64,000 nucleotides of DNA from Aedoeadaptatus coli (GTDB taxonomy: Bacteria > Bacillota > Clostridia > Tissierellales > Peptoniphilaceae). The stretch covers positions 1 through 64,000 of the forward strand of contig NZ_OPYI01000005.1 in assembly GCF_900343085.1 (NCBI RefSeq), in the 5' to 3' direction. Position 1 is the first letter of the stretch, and each line of letters opens with the position of its first letter. The notes beneath the pieces were generated by a model. The model saw only the letters and a program-made list of their open reading frames with translations, searched no databases and was not told where the DNA came from. The translations under genes and the position numbers were made by a program. Shown here piece after piece: positions 32,630 through 42,800 of the stretch.

Positions 32630-33596
32630 TTACAGTCGATCTTTATTGATTTCCCGCACTTTAAAGCAGGCCACGTATTGGCCGGGGAGGATTTCTTCCA
32701 TTTCGGGATCTCTTCCGCGGCAGGTATCGTCGCCGTAGGGGCAACGATCCACAAAGCGGCAGCCGGGCTTCATGTTAATGGGGCTCGGCACGTCGCCTTC
32801 CAATTCGATTTGCACGCGTTTGCGTTGCTCCTCGGGATCGGCGATGGGGATGGCCGAAAGGAGGGCTTTCGTGTAGGGGTGCAGGGGATTGGCGTAGAAG
32901 TCTTCCGTGGTGCCGACTTCCATGAGTTTGCCCAGGTACATGACGGCGACGCGGTCGGAAATGTAGCGCACCATGGAAAGGTCGTGGGCGATAAAGAGCA
33001 GGGTGAGGCCCAGTTTCTTTTGCACGTCTTTCAGAAGGTTCACGACTTGCGCCTGAATGGAGACGTCCAGAGCGGAGATGGGCTCGTCGCAGATGATGAA
33101 TTTCGGGTTCAGGGCCAGGGAACGGGCGATGCCGATCCGCTGTCTCTGCCCGCCGGAAAATTCGTGGGGGAAGCGGAGGCTGTGCTCGGCGCTTAGGCCC
33201 ACCATTTCCAGGAGCTCGATGACCCGTTCTCTGCGCTCTTTTTTGTTGCCGATGCCGTAGATGACCAGGGGCTCGGCGATGATTTCTTCCACGGTCATCC
33301 GCGGGTCCAGGGAGGCGTAGGGGTCTTGAAAGATCATCTGCATTTCTTTGCGGTGCTCTTTCATTTCTTTGGGGTTTAGATCGTAGATGTTTTGCCCTTC
33401 AAAGAGGACTTCGCCTGCGGTGGGCTCGTAGAGGCGCAGGATGGTGCGGCCGGCGGTGGATTTGCCGCAGCCGCTTTCGCCGACGAGGCCGAAGGTTTCG
33501 CCTTTGTAGATGTCGAAATTTAATCCGTCCACGGCTTGGAGAAAGCCGTTTTCTACTTTAAAGTGTTTGGACAGGTTTTTTACCTGCAGAATGGGT

Positions 33597-33604
<8 letters not shown>
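32630..33604 (-). CDS. oppF: Oligopeptide ABC transporter ATP-binding protein OppF
   Basis: 324 residues, cytosolic ATPase of a peptide importer. Walker A GESGCGKST (about 44), Q-loop FQDPYASLDP, signature FSGGQRQRIGIARSL, Walker B FIICDEPISALD, H-loop IAHDLSMV. The C-terminal oligopeptide/nickel domain has the cysteine set CRFVDRCPYGDDTC and YVACFKV, which in related proteins holds an Fe-S cluster. Its start overlaps the end of oppD by 8 bases. It is the last gene of oppABCDF. Confidence 0.95.
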
Positions 33605-34604
<1,000 letters not shown>

Positions 34605-34612
34605 GATGCCAC

Positions 34613-35560
34613 CTACTTTCTAAGTCTCGGGTCCAGGGCGTCTCTCAAACCGTCGCCCAGCACATTAAAAGAGAACATGATAAGAGAGATCATGAGAGCC
34701 GGGAAGAAGATTTGATAAAAGAGGCCGATGCCCATGACCCCGAGGCCGTCGTTGGAGAGCACGCCCAAGGAGGGTTGGGGCGGCTGCAGACCCAAGCTCA
34801 TGAAGCTCAGGGTGGCTTCCGAGAAAATGGCGCGGGGCACGGTGAGGGTGATATTAACGAGGATGGGGCCCAGGGTGTTGGGGATGATGTGTTTCTTTAA
34901 AATGTAGCCCTTGTCCGCACCGAGGGAGCGGGCGGCGGTGACGTATTCGTTTTCGCGAAGTTGCAGCACCTGGCCGCGGACCATAATGGCCATGGGCACC
35001 CAGCCCGTAATACTCATGGCGAGAACCAGGGTAAATAGGCTGGCGCCCTGATCGTTGGAGAGCATAACCGAGATCAGGATGACGATGAGCAAATAGGGAA
35101 TGGCGTAGACCACTTCCGCAATCCGCATCATAATGTTGTCCACGCGGGCGGAGGCCATGCCGGCGACGCCGCCGTAGGTGACGCCGACGACAAAGTCCAT
35201 GGCGGCGGCCAAGATCCCGATCAAGAGGGAGTAGCGAATCCCGTAGCAGACCCGGGTAAAGAGGTCGCGGCCCAATTCGTCGGTGCCGAAAAGATTCACG
35301 CTATTGGGCTCCATATTGAGCCTGGTGTAATCTTGGGTGGAGTAGTCGAAGCCCACGATGGCAGGTCCCACGAAGGCCATGATCAAAAGCAGAATAATCG
35401 TGATCAAGCCCACCATGGCCAATTTGTTTTGGCGCAGGCGGCGGAACACATCGGACCAGTAGCCGATGACCGGCCGGGTAATGCGCTCGGCATTGTCGTC
35501 TTTTCGAGCCGGGGTAAAGAGCGAGGGATCGATGGGATTAAAAGTCGTTTCGTTTTTCAT
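34613..35560 (-). CDS. oppC: Oligopeptide ABC transporter permease OppC
   Basis: 315 residues. An N-terminal cytosolic extension of about 45 residues precedes six membrane segments; the coupling loop with EYVTAARSLGADKGYILKKH is the binding-protein-dependent permease motif (EAA...G). NLFGTDELGRDLFTRVCYGI is typical of the DppC/OppC subgroup. The start overlaps the oppB stop by four bases. Confidence 0.95.
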   Translation of the reverse strand: MKNETTFNPIDPSLFTPARKDDNAERITRPVIGYWSDVFRRLRQNKLAMVGLITIILLLIMAFVGPAIVGFDYSTQDYTRLNMEPNSVNLFGTDELGRDLFTRVCYGIRYSLLIGILAAAMDFVVGVTYGGVAGMASARVDNIMMRIAEVVYAIPYLLIVILISVMLSNDQGASLFTLVLAMSITGWVPMAIMVRGQVLQLRENEYVTAARSLGADKGYILKKHIIPNTLGPILVNITLTVPRAIFSEATLSFMSLGLQPPQPSLGVLSNDGLGVMGIGLFYQIFFPALMISLIMFSFNVLGDGLRDALDPRLRK

Positions 35561-36486
35561 CGCTTCCCTCCCGTCAATTGAATCCTGGGATCGATGATGA
35601 CATAGAGGATGTCTACGATCAAGAGCAGAATGATCAGGACGATGGAATAAAAGATCGTCGTGCCCATAATCAGGGTGTAGTCCCGGTTGGTCACCGAGGA
35701 GATCAAGAAGTTGCCCAAGCCGGGAACCCCGAAGATTTTTTCAATAACGAACGAACCGGTCAAAAGGCCCGAAAGGGTGGTGCCCAAAGTGGAGACGACG
35801 GGCAAAATGGCGTTTCGTACGGCATGTCCCATAATGACTTTAAACTTCGACAGGCCCTTGGAGCGGGCGGTGCGAATGTAGTCTTGCCCTAACACTTCCA
35901 GCATGGACGAGCGCATCAGCCGCGCGCTGGCCGCAATGGGCATGAGGGCCAGTGAGAGCGAGGGCAGGATGGAGTGCTTGAAGGTGCCCCAGCCGCTGAT
36001 GGGCAGCCACGCCACCTGCTTGGCCACGAACTGAACCAGCAGCGTGGCAAAAATAAAGCTCGGCACCGAAATGCCGATGATGGCAATAATCATGGTGATG
36101 TAATCGGGCAGCTTATTCTGGTACAAAGCGGCGATGCTTCCCAGGGCCGGGCCCAAAATCATGGAGATAATAAAGGCCTGCAAACCGATTTGCGCCGACA
36201 CGGGTGCGCCGCGCTTAATCATTTGATTGACCGTTTCGGCCTGAGACTTCATGGATTTGCCGAAGTCGCCTTTCATAATGTTCTTTAAGTAAATAACGTA
36301 TTGCTCGCCGAGGGGCTTATCCAAACCATATTGTGCGCGCAAGTTTTGATACACCTGTTCCGGCATTTTTCCTTCTCGCGCGAAGGGATCGCCCGGCACG
36401 GCGTGCATGATCACAAATGTAATGGTGATGATGACCCACATTGTGACAATTGCCATGAGCAATCGCTTCAACACAAATTTTTTCAT
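35557..36486 (-). CDS. oppB: Oligopeptide ABC transporter permease OppB
   Basis: 309 residues, six membrane segments, starting MKKFVLKRLLMAIVTMWVII. HAVPGDPFAREGKMP after segment 1 and DYIRTARSKGLSKFKVIMGH (EAA loop) are family marks. The start at 36486 has AAAGGA before it; a longer frame upstream would run through the oppA-oppB hairpin and is rejected. It is 109 bases after oppA. Confidence 0.95.
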   Translation of the reverse strand: MKKFVLKRLLMAIVTMWVIITITFVIMHAVPGDPFAREGKMPEQVYQNLRAQYGLDKPLGEQYVIYLKNIMKGDFGKSMKSQAETVNQMIKRGAPVSAQIGLQAFIISMILGPALGSIAALYQNKLPDYITMIIAIIGISVPSFIFATLLVQFVAKQVAWLPISGWGTFKHSILPSLSLALMPIAASARLMRSSMLEVLGQDYIRTARSKGLSKFKVIMGHAVRNAILPVVSTLGTTLSGLLTGSFVIEKIFGVPGLGNFLISSVTNRDYTLIMGTTIFYSIVLIILLLIVDILYVIIDPRIQLTGGKR

Positions 36487-36529
36487 CGTGCGTCCTTTCC
36501 GTTTTGCATAAAATGGAACCGAGATGAAC

Positions 36530-36562
36530 AATAGAGAGAACCAGCTTTCGGTTCTCTCTATT
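36530..36562. promoter_or_regulatory. Stem-loop between oppA and oppB
   Basis: A perfect 13-bp stem AATAGAGAGAACC / GGTTCTCTCTATT with a 7-base loop and no T-run on the minus strand. Such hairpins usually protect the 3' end of oppA mRNA, or partly stop transcription, so that the binding protein outnumbers the permease. Confidence 0.75.
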
Positions 36563-36595
36563 ATTATCCCTGTCATTTAATTGATCTTGGGTTTA

Positions 36596-38269
36596 TTATT
36601 TCGCTTCGATATCTGCGTAGATAAATCTCGGATAAGCGAGAAGCGGTTTATAAACGCCGGTGACATTGGGCTTTTGCAATCTGGGTTGCGTATAGAAGTA
36701 AACGGGGATGACGGGCATTTCTTCCATCATGATCTTTTCTGCAGCCTTCATGCTGTCCATACGAACCTTTTGATCGCCGGTGAATGATGCCTTCTTCAAG
36801 AGGGCGTCAAATTCCTTGTTCGACCATCTGGAGTCGTTTTGCGGATTGTCGGTCATGAACAGATCGAGCATGGTCATCGGGTCTTTGTAGTCGCCCATCC
36901 AACCGGCACGAGCGATTTCAAAGTTACCGGCCTTGCGGTTGTCCAGTAAAACTTGGAATTCCATGTTTTCGAGATTTAATTCGATGCCGAGTTTTTGCTT
37001 CCACATTTCTTGCAATGCTTGGGCGATCTTCTTGTGCGCTTCATCCGTATTGTACGAAAGGGTGCAGTTCTTTAAGTCGTCCATGGTCATGCCTTCTTCT
37101 TTCAGGCCTTTTTCCAGAAGTTCTTTTGCCTTTGCAGCATCTTCAGTAATGAGATTGCCGTTGGCTTCGCGGAAGTCTTTGCCTGCATCGTCGTTCAAGC
37201 CGTAAGGAATGATTCCTTCAGCCGGCATTTGACCGCCTTGGGTGATGTTTTCAACAATGGTCTTGCGGTCGAGGGCCATGGAGAGCGCCTTGCGAACATT
37301 GGCATTGTTAAAGGGTTTCTTCGTGGTGTTGAATTCGAAGTAGTAAACACCCAGGTCCTTACCTAATTCAAGTTCGGGATCCTTGGATTGAACAGCCTTT
37401 GCCGTAACAGCCGGTGCCGGTTGAACGAGTACATCGTATTCGCCGCCTTCGTATTTTTGGTAAGCCGTGTTATCGTCTTCCAAAATATCGAATTGAAGGC
37501 CGTCTAATTTTACCTTATCGGCATCAACGTAATTGTCGTTCTTAACCATCTTGATGTTTTCTTTGTGGTTCCATTCCGTAATCTTGAAGGCGCCGTTGGA
37601 GACAAATTCCGTGCTTTGGGGATCTTTTGCCCAGTCGGGATTGGCACTGACGACCTTTTCGTCGACAGGAAGCAAGGTATAGAACGCGGTGATGTCCAAG
37701 AAGTAGGGGGTCGGAGCCTTCAATTGAACTTCAAGAGTCTTGTCGTCCAACGCCTTAATGCCCACATCGTCGATGGAGCCTTTGCCGTTAAAGTATTCTT
37801 CCGCACCCTTAACATAAGTGGTGAGTTGGAAAGAATAGTCCGAAGCCAACTTCGGATCGATGACGCGTTTCCACGCATATTCGAAATCCTTGGCAGTCAA
37901 CGGATCGCCGTTGGACCATTTCAAGCCGTCGCGCAGCTTGAAGGTGTAGGTCATGCCGTCGTCGGATACTTCGTAAGATTCAGCTTGTGCGGGAACGAGC
38001 TTATCGTTTTCGTCGTAGCGCATCAAACCTTCAAATGCGTGGAAAAGGACGAAAGATTCGTGGGTACCCTTTGCGATGGCCGGGTCCAAAGTGCCCGGTT
38101 CAGACTTGTTGTTGGTGCGTAAAATCTTTGTTCCGTCGGATTCGCCGGAAGCCGCTTGGCCTTCAGCCTTCTTGTTTGCGCCGTTGTTTGCTGCGCCGCC
38201 GCCACAAGCTGCGAGCAACATGACGCAGGCGATGAGGACCGACAGTAGTCGTACCTTTTTGTTAATCAT
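36596..38269 (-). CDS. oppA: Oligopeptide-binding lipoprotein OppA
   Basis: 557 residues, family-5 solute-binding protein. The lipoprotein signal MINKKVRLLSVLIACVMLLA ends in lipobox LAACGGG; then come EPGTLDPAIAKGTHESFVLF, FKLRDGLKWSNGDPLTAKDF (the SBP_bac_5 signature) and DRKTIVENI. It captures peptides at the outer face and passes them to OppBC. The start at 38269 has AGGAGGAGAAC upstream on the minus strand. First gene of oppABCDF. Confidence 0.95.
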   Translation of the reverse strand: MINKKVRLLSVLIACVMLLAACGGGAANNGANKKAEGQAASGESDGTKILRTNNKSEPGTLDPAIAKGTHESFVLFHAFEGLMRYDENDKLVPAQAESYEVSDDGMTYTFKLRDGLKWSNGDPLTAKDFEYAWKRVIDPKLASDYSFQLTTYVKGAEEYFNGKGSIDDVGIKALDDKTLEVQLKAPTPYFLDITAFYTLLPVDEKVVSANPDWAKDPQSTEFVSNGAFKITEWNHKENIKMVKNDNYVDADKVKLDGLQFDILEDDNTAYQKYEGGEYDVLVQPAPAVTAKAVQSKDPELELGKDLGVYYFEFNTTKKPFNNANVRKALSMALDRKTIVENITQGGQMPAEGIIPYGLNDDAGKDFREANGNLITEDAAKAKELLEKGLKEEGMTMDDLKNCTLSYNTDEAHKKIAQALQEMWKQKLGIELNLENMEFQVLLDNRKAGNFEIARAGWMGDYKDPMTMLDLFMTDNPQNDSRWSNKEFDALLKKASFTGDQKVRMDSMKAAEKIMMEEMPVIPVYFYTQPRLQKPNVTGVYKPLLAYPRFIYADIEAK

Positions 38270-38332
38270 GTTCTCCTCCTTAAAAAAATCATATGCGTGC
38301 ATGGGATCCGAGGATTCCTATCTACCATTCCA

Positions 38333-38361
38333 ATTATAATATAACGTTTTACTTTAGTAAA
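38333..38361 (-). promoter_or_regulatory. Promoter of the opp operon
   Basis: Minus strand TTTACT (38356-38361), 17 bases, TATAAT (38333-38338). An imperfect inverted repeat CGTTTACTAAAGTAAAACG (38345-38363) covers the -35 box and may bind a regulator. Confidence 0.65.
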
Positions 38362-38522
38362 CGAATTTGACGACATTGTCGGATTAAATTTTAATTTAAC
38401 AAGCATAAAAGGGAAATAATGCGGAATAATGAGCGGATTAGGGTGCAATGGAAAACAGCTGAAAATGGAGTTTTGTAAGCGGAAAGAAAAGAAATTCGGT
38501 ACCGAATTTTACATAGAAACGG

Positions 38523-38549
38523 AAACAGGCGACCTTTTGCGGTCGCCTG
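38523..38549 (-). terminator. Terminator of the potassium-channel gene
   Basis: CAGGCGACC / GGTCGCCTG, perfect 9-bp stem with a 6-base loop; on the minus strand TTTCC follows, a weak T-run. Confidence 0.7.
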
Positions 38550-38552
38550 AAA

Positions 38553-39584
38553 TTATTTTCCTTCATTTTTCATTTCATCTTTTATTTCGTCGCCTAAGTG
38601 GCGCAACTTGTCGATCTGTTCTTCCCGCCCCAAGACGATGAGCACGTCGCCGATTTGAAAGGTGTAGTCCACCGGCGGATTGAAGAGCATCTTTCCGTCT
38701 TCCTTTTTCTTAATGGCCAAGACCACGAGGCCTGTTTTTCTGGGGATCTCCGCTTCGATTAAATTTTTGTTTTCCAGGTAGGAGCCCGGGAAGACCGCCA
38801 CTTCCTCCAGATCCAGCTCCACGTCGCCGATGCGGGTAACCACGTCGAGGAAATTAATGATGTTGGGCTTGATCATGAGCGATGCCATGCGCTTGCCGCT
38901 GATTTCTACGGCGGAGAGGGTTTTGTTTGCGCCCACCTTTAATAATTTGTCGTTGCCCGATTTACTCACGGAATTGGCGATAATGTAAATGTCTTTGTTC
39001 ATGTTTCGCGCCGTGAGCACGGTGACGATATTGTCCACCTCGGAATCCAGCGTCGCCAAAAGCCCCTTGGCCCGCTCGATGCCGGCGTGTTCCAGCACGC
39101 TTTCTTCCGTGGAATGGCCTTCCACGACCAAAATGTCGTGGTGACTGTAATCGTCCAGGTCTTCTCGATTGTCGGTAATGACGACGAAGGCCATTTCTTC
39201 GTGAATAAATTTATTGATGATGACCTCGGCCAATTCGCCGGAGCCGCAAATAATGTAGTGATCATTGAGCGCGGAAATTTTTCTGTCCATTTTACTTCCC
39301 TTCCACAAATCTCCCACTTTCCCTTCGACGAACATGGCCACCACCGTGGAAAAGGCATAGCCCACAATGCCCACGCCTAAAAAAATCATCAGGACCGAAA
39401 ACATTTCGGACGCATCGCTGGTGGTGCCGATCTCGCCGAAGCCCACCGTGGAAATGGTGATCACGGTCATGTAAAAGGCGTCGATGAAATCCACATCCAG
39501 CAGAATTTTGTAGCCGACCATGCCGAAGATGAGCAAAAACGCAAATGAGTAAAAGGTGAATTTGAGCTTTCTTTTCTCGTCCAT
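38553..39584 (-). CDS. Two-TM potassium channel with RCK (TrkA-N/TrkA-C) domains
   Basis: 343 residues. Two membrane segments (about 8-28 and 65-90) flank a pore with selectivity filter STVGFGE (T-V-G-F-G, a bacterial variant of T-V-G-Y-G). A TrkA-N domain (about 105-230, HYIICGSGELAEVIINKF) and a TrkA-C domain (about 260-335, VFPGSYLENKNLIEAEIP) follow. This is MthK/YugO-type architecture: a K+ channel gated by a cytosolic nucleotide- or ion-binding ring. AGGAGGGGCC precedes the ATG. Monocistronic. Confidence 0.94.
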   Translation of the reverse strand: MDEKRKLKFTFYSFAFLLIFGMVGYKILLDVDFIDAFYMTVITISTVGFGEIGTTSDASEMFSVLMIFLGVGIVGYAFSTVVAMFVEGKVGDLWKGSKMDRKISALNDHYIICGSGELAEVIINKFIHEEMAFVVITDNREDLDDYSHHDILVVEGHSTEESVLEHAGIERAKGLLATLDSEVDNIVTVLTARNMNKDIYIIANSVSKSGNDKLLKVGANKTLSAVEISGKRMASLMIKPNIINFLDVVTRIGDVELDLEEVAVFPGSYLENKNLIEAEIPRKTGLVVLAIKKKEDGKMLFNPPVDYTFQIGDVLIVLGREEQIDKLRHLGDEIKDEMKNEGK

Positions 39585-39603
39585 AGGCCCCTCCTTATGG
39601 CTC

Positions 39604-39615
39604 CGATTATAATCG
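39604..39615 (-). promoter_or_regulatory. Possible promoter of the potassium-channel gene
   Basis: The palindrome CGATTATAATCG contains TATAAT on the minus strand, about 20 bases before the start; no clear -35 box. Confidence 0.35.
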
Positions 39616-39723
39616 ATTCCGCTTAAAAAAAGAACAGTGAAAAAGGCGAAAGATTCAAAGTCTGTTTTACGAAATAAATTGTTGAGAAAGGGCGAAAAAT
39701 AGCGGGGAAGAGAGAATTAAAAA

Positions 39724-39760
39724 TTGACAGGGGGGGGGTAGAGAAGATTAAAATTATAAT
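39724..39760 (+). promoter_or_regulatory. TTGACA, run of nine G, and TATAAT before the giant adhesin gene
   Basis: A consensus TTGACA (39724-39729) is followed at once by nine G (39730-39738). A perfect TATAAT lies at 39755-39760, 25 bases from the -35 box, while TTAAAA (39748-39753) lies at 18. Homopolymer slippage here would change promoter spacing. Confidence 0.65.
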
Positions 39761-39821
39761 AAGATAATTTAAATTCCATTCACAAATGAATAATTTCTAT
39801 GATTTGCTTTCCTTTGTAAAG

Positions 39822-39883
39822 GGAAGGACAAAATCATACGCCCTTGTCCGTTATAACCCGTGGAGAAACGTGCCTCCGGAGGA
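39822..39883 (+). promoter_or_regulatory. 5' leader hairpins of the adhesin gene
   Basis: GGACAA (39825-39830) faces TTGTCC (39844-39849), and the ribosome site GGAGGAG lies within a CCTCCGGAGG palindrome (39873-39882), which could hide it. Confidence 0.5.
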
Positions 39884-39889
39884 GTTGCC

Positions 39890-42800
39890 ATGAAGTTCAT
39901 GAAGAAAGACGATCGAAAACGTAGATGGGCCCTGTTGCTGGCAATAGGCATGGTCCTTTCATTTGTTATGCCCCTTTTTCAATCCGTGTCCTTTGCCGAT
40001 TCTGAAGAGGATTATTACGTGCCGCCTGTAGCCGAGTCTTCCGACGATTTCTACATCCCCTCGGCGAGTCAATCTTCCGAGACATTTTTTGATACAACGC
40101 CTGAACTTTCGCCGGATGATTACTACACGCCGCCGGTGGGTCAATCCGTCGGCACGTATTTTACGGTGAAAGATCAGAATGGGCGTGCAGTCAACAATGT
40201 ATATTTCACTTTAAAAAGCAAGACATATTCCGGTGTATACTATTACGGCAAAGCTGAAAACGGGACCCTATTGCTTTACGTAAACAATAAATATCAGAAA
40301 ATCGCTCTAGAAAATGCAGGATTTTACCAAGGCAATTACGACGTGGTGGCATCGAATCAATTAGGCGATTGGTCGAAGTATAATATAGATCCCAATGAAT
40401 CACTTATTCAATTTAATATTACCAATGGGAGGGTGACGTATAGCAGCACGAACATCGTTCTTGAAAGCAAAGAGGCGCCGCCGACGCCCCCGCCGACCGA
40501 CGCGGTGTCGATGACGGCGAAAGATACGAATAATCGTCCGGCTGAAGGCATCGCCTTTCGTCTCTATAAAGAGGGAGAAGCGAACATTCAGGGCTACTTT
40601 AATTCAAACAGCGCAGGCAATTTAGTCTATTCGGAAAATAAAGAGCTTTTCGATGCGGCGGCTTTGGACGTGGGCACCTACACCTTAAAAGCCACGCCCC
40701 AAGTTTCAACAGACGCGGCTAAGGAGAAATACTCCATCGATTCCACCAAGGTCTACACCACCATCACGGTCACGGCCGACGGCGATGGAAAGAAAAGCGT
40801 GGCCTTTTCTCCGTCAGGCAGCCAAAATTTGGTGTTTCCCCTAATCGAAAGTATTCCGCAAGGGGAGGCAAACCTTACCGTCAATAAGGTCGATGAAAAC
40901 GGAAATCCGCTGCCAGGCGCCATCTTCCAACTCGCGGGGCCGGTGGACAGCGATGCCGCCGGAAGCCGTACATCGACCGAGACAGATACAGAAGGGAAGA
41001 CGGTATTTTCAAATCTGGCTTACGGCGAATACATTCTTAAAGAAGTTTCCGCACCGGAAGGCTACGTGGTGAGCAAAAAAGAAATCCACGTCATGTTGGG
41101 AAAAGATTCCGACGTGCCCTATGTCGGTGGAAAAGATGTAACGAGTCGCCTTACCTTGGATTCGGTTACGTGGAATCCGCCCCATGTGGAGAATGGCGTC
41201 AACACCATTTACCCCAATCAGGCGGAATCCCTAACCGTGGATTCGGTGATTAAGGTGCCGACTGACGGCGAAGCCATCGTCCCCGGCGACACGTTTACGG
41301 TTCAGTTGTCGGACAATGTGGACACCTACGGCTTGGTTCGCTCGGCGGAACAGGGGCTGGATATTTTCGCAAACGGCGGCAAATTGGCCGAAGGCAAATT
41401 CGATCCCGAAACCCGCACCATCACCTACACCTTTACCAATTTAATGAAGACATTTAAGGCCAATGAAATTAAGCTTCACACGGTGCTGTTCATCGACAAG
41501 GTGAAGGTGCCGCAAGAGACGAAGAACGTGACACTTACCTACGGACTAAAAGGCAAGACAGCTTCGAGTTCGAACTTCCAAGTATTTTACAAGCCCTATT
41601 ACTATCCCCAACGAACCGGCGGCTCCAATATCGGGACCATGTATTCTATTTATAATCCCGACAAGAAAACCGCCACCACCTATATCTACGTCAATCCATT
41701 GACCAATTCGTTGAAGAAATCAAAATTAGAAATTACGGGGAAAGGCTCCGTCTTGGTCAATGCCTTAACCGATGTAAAAGTTTATGACGGAGGAAGCGGA
41801 AGCACCAATACCATGGTTCCTTCTTGGGGCCTTGTTCCCGACAATCTGACGCCGGTTGCGGGATTGAATCCGCAAATCGACGGCAACAGCGGAAAAATTA
41901 CCATCGACTTGGGCGATAAACTGGCAAGCGGAGACAGAGCTTATATCGTCAAGGTGACCACGGGCTACGACCCCTCGTCTACGGAGGATTTGGGCATGGT
42001 GGCCAAGCTTTATGGCTATCACAACGGCTATTGGAGTCGGTATTACAATTACAGCTACTACGATTACGATTGGGCCGCCGCGCAAACCTACATGAAATTT
42101 TACGAGCACGAGGCCACGGCCACGGGCGTCGAGTTTAATGCGTCGGTGAAAGTGTCCAATGCGAAAAATTCCATCGAGTGGACCAAGGTCAACGAATCGG
42201 GCATTCCCCTGGAAGGGGCGGAATTTAAACTGGTACGCGTCGACGGCGCGAATGAAGCCGATGTCAAAAACGGCCTGCGTTCCGATCGCGACGGCCGCCT
42301 CTCCGATTCAGGCTTGGCCCCGGGTTCATATAAATTGTATGAAACCAAGGCACCGGAAGGCTACGAAATTCCCAAAGATAAAGACGGAAATCCCATACCC
42401 ATGTCCGTTTTTTCCGTAAACGAAGACGGAGAAATCATCAAGATGGATCCGGCCGACGGCAAATTGGTCAACGGCCGCATGGAAGGTCGCTTCTCCATCC
42501 ACAAGACCGACAATGCAGAAAATGAAAAAGACAAAAAGCCTCTGAAAGGCGCGGAATTTACCTTAACGCCATTGAAAGAGGACGGCACGCCGGACACGTC
42601 AAAAGCCGTAGTGAAAACCACGGATGAAAACGGCGATCTCACCTTCTCCGGCCTGCCTTTAGGCAAATACCAATTAAAGGAAACCAAACCGGCGCCGGGC
42701 TATCTTTTGCGAGATACGACCTGGACGGTAGAGGTAAAAGAAGAAGCCCTCGATCCGAACCATCCGGACATTAAGGGCGTCGTTACCACGGTGACGAAAG

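Noticed and set aside
39724-39760. Reading TTGACA and TATAAT as one ordinary promoter
   Set aside because: The spacing is 25 bases, too long for a standard sigma-A promoter; this is why the G tract is treated as a possible switch.
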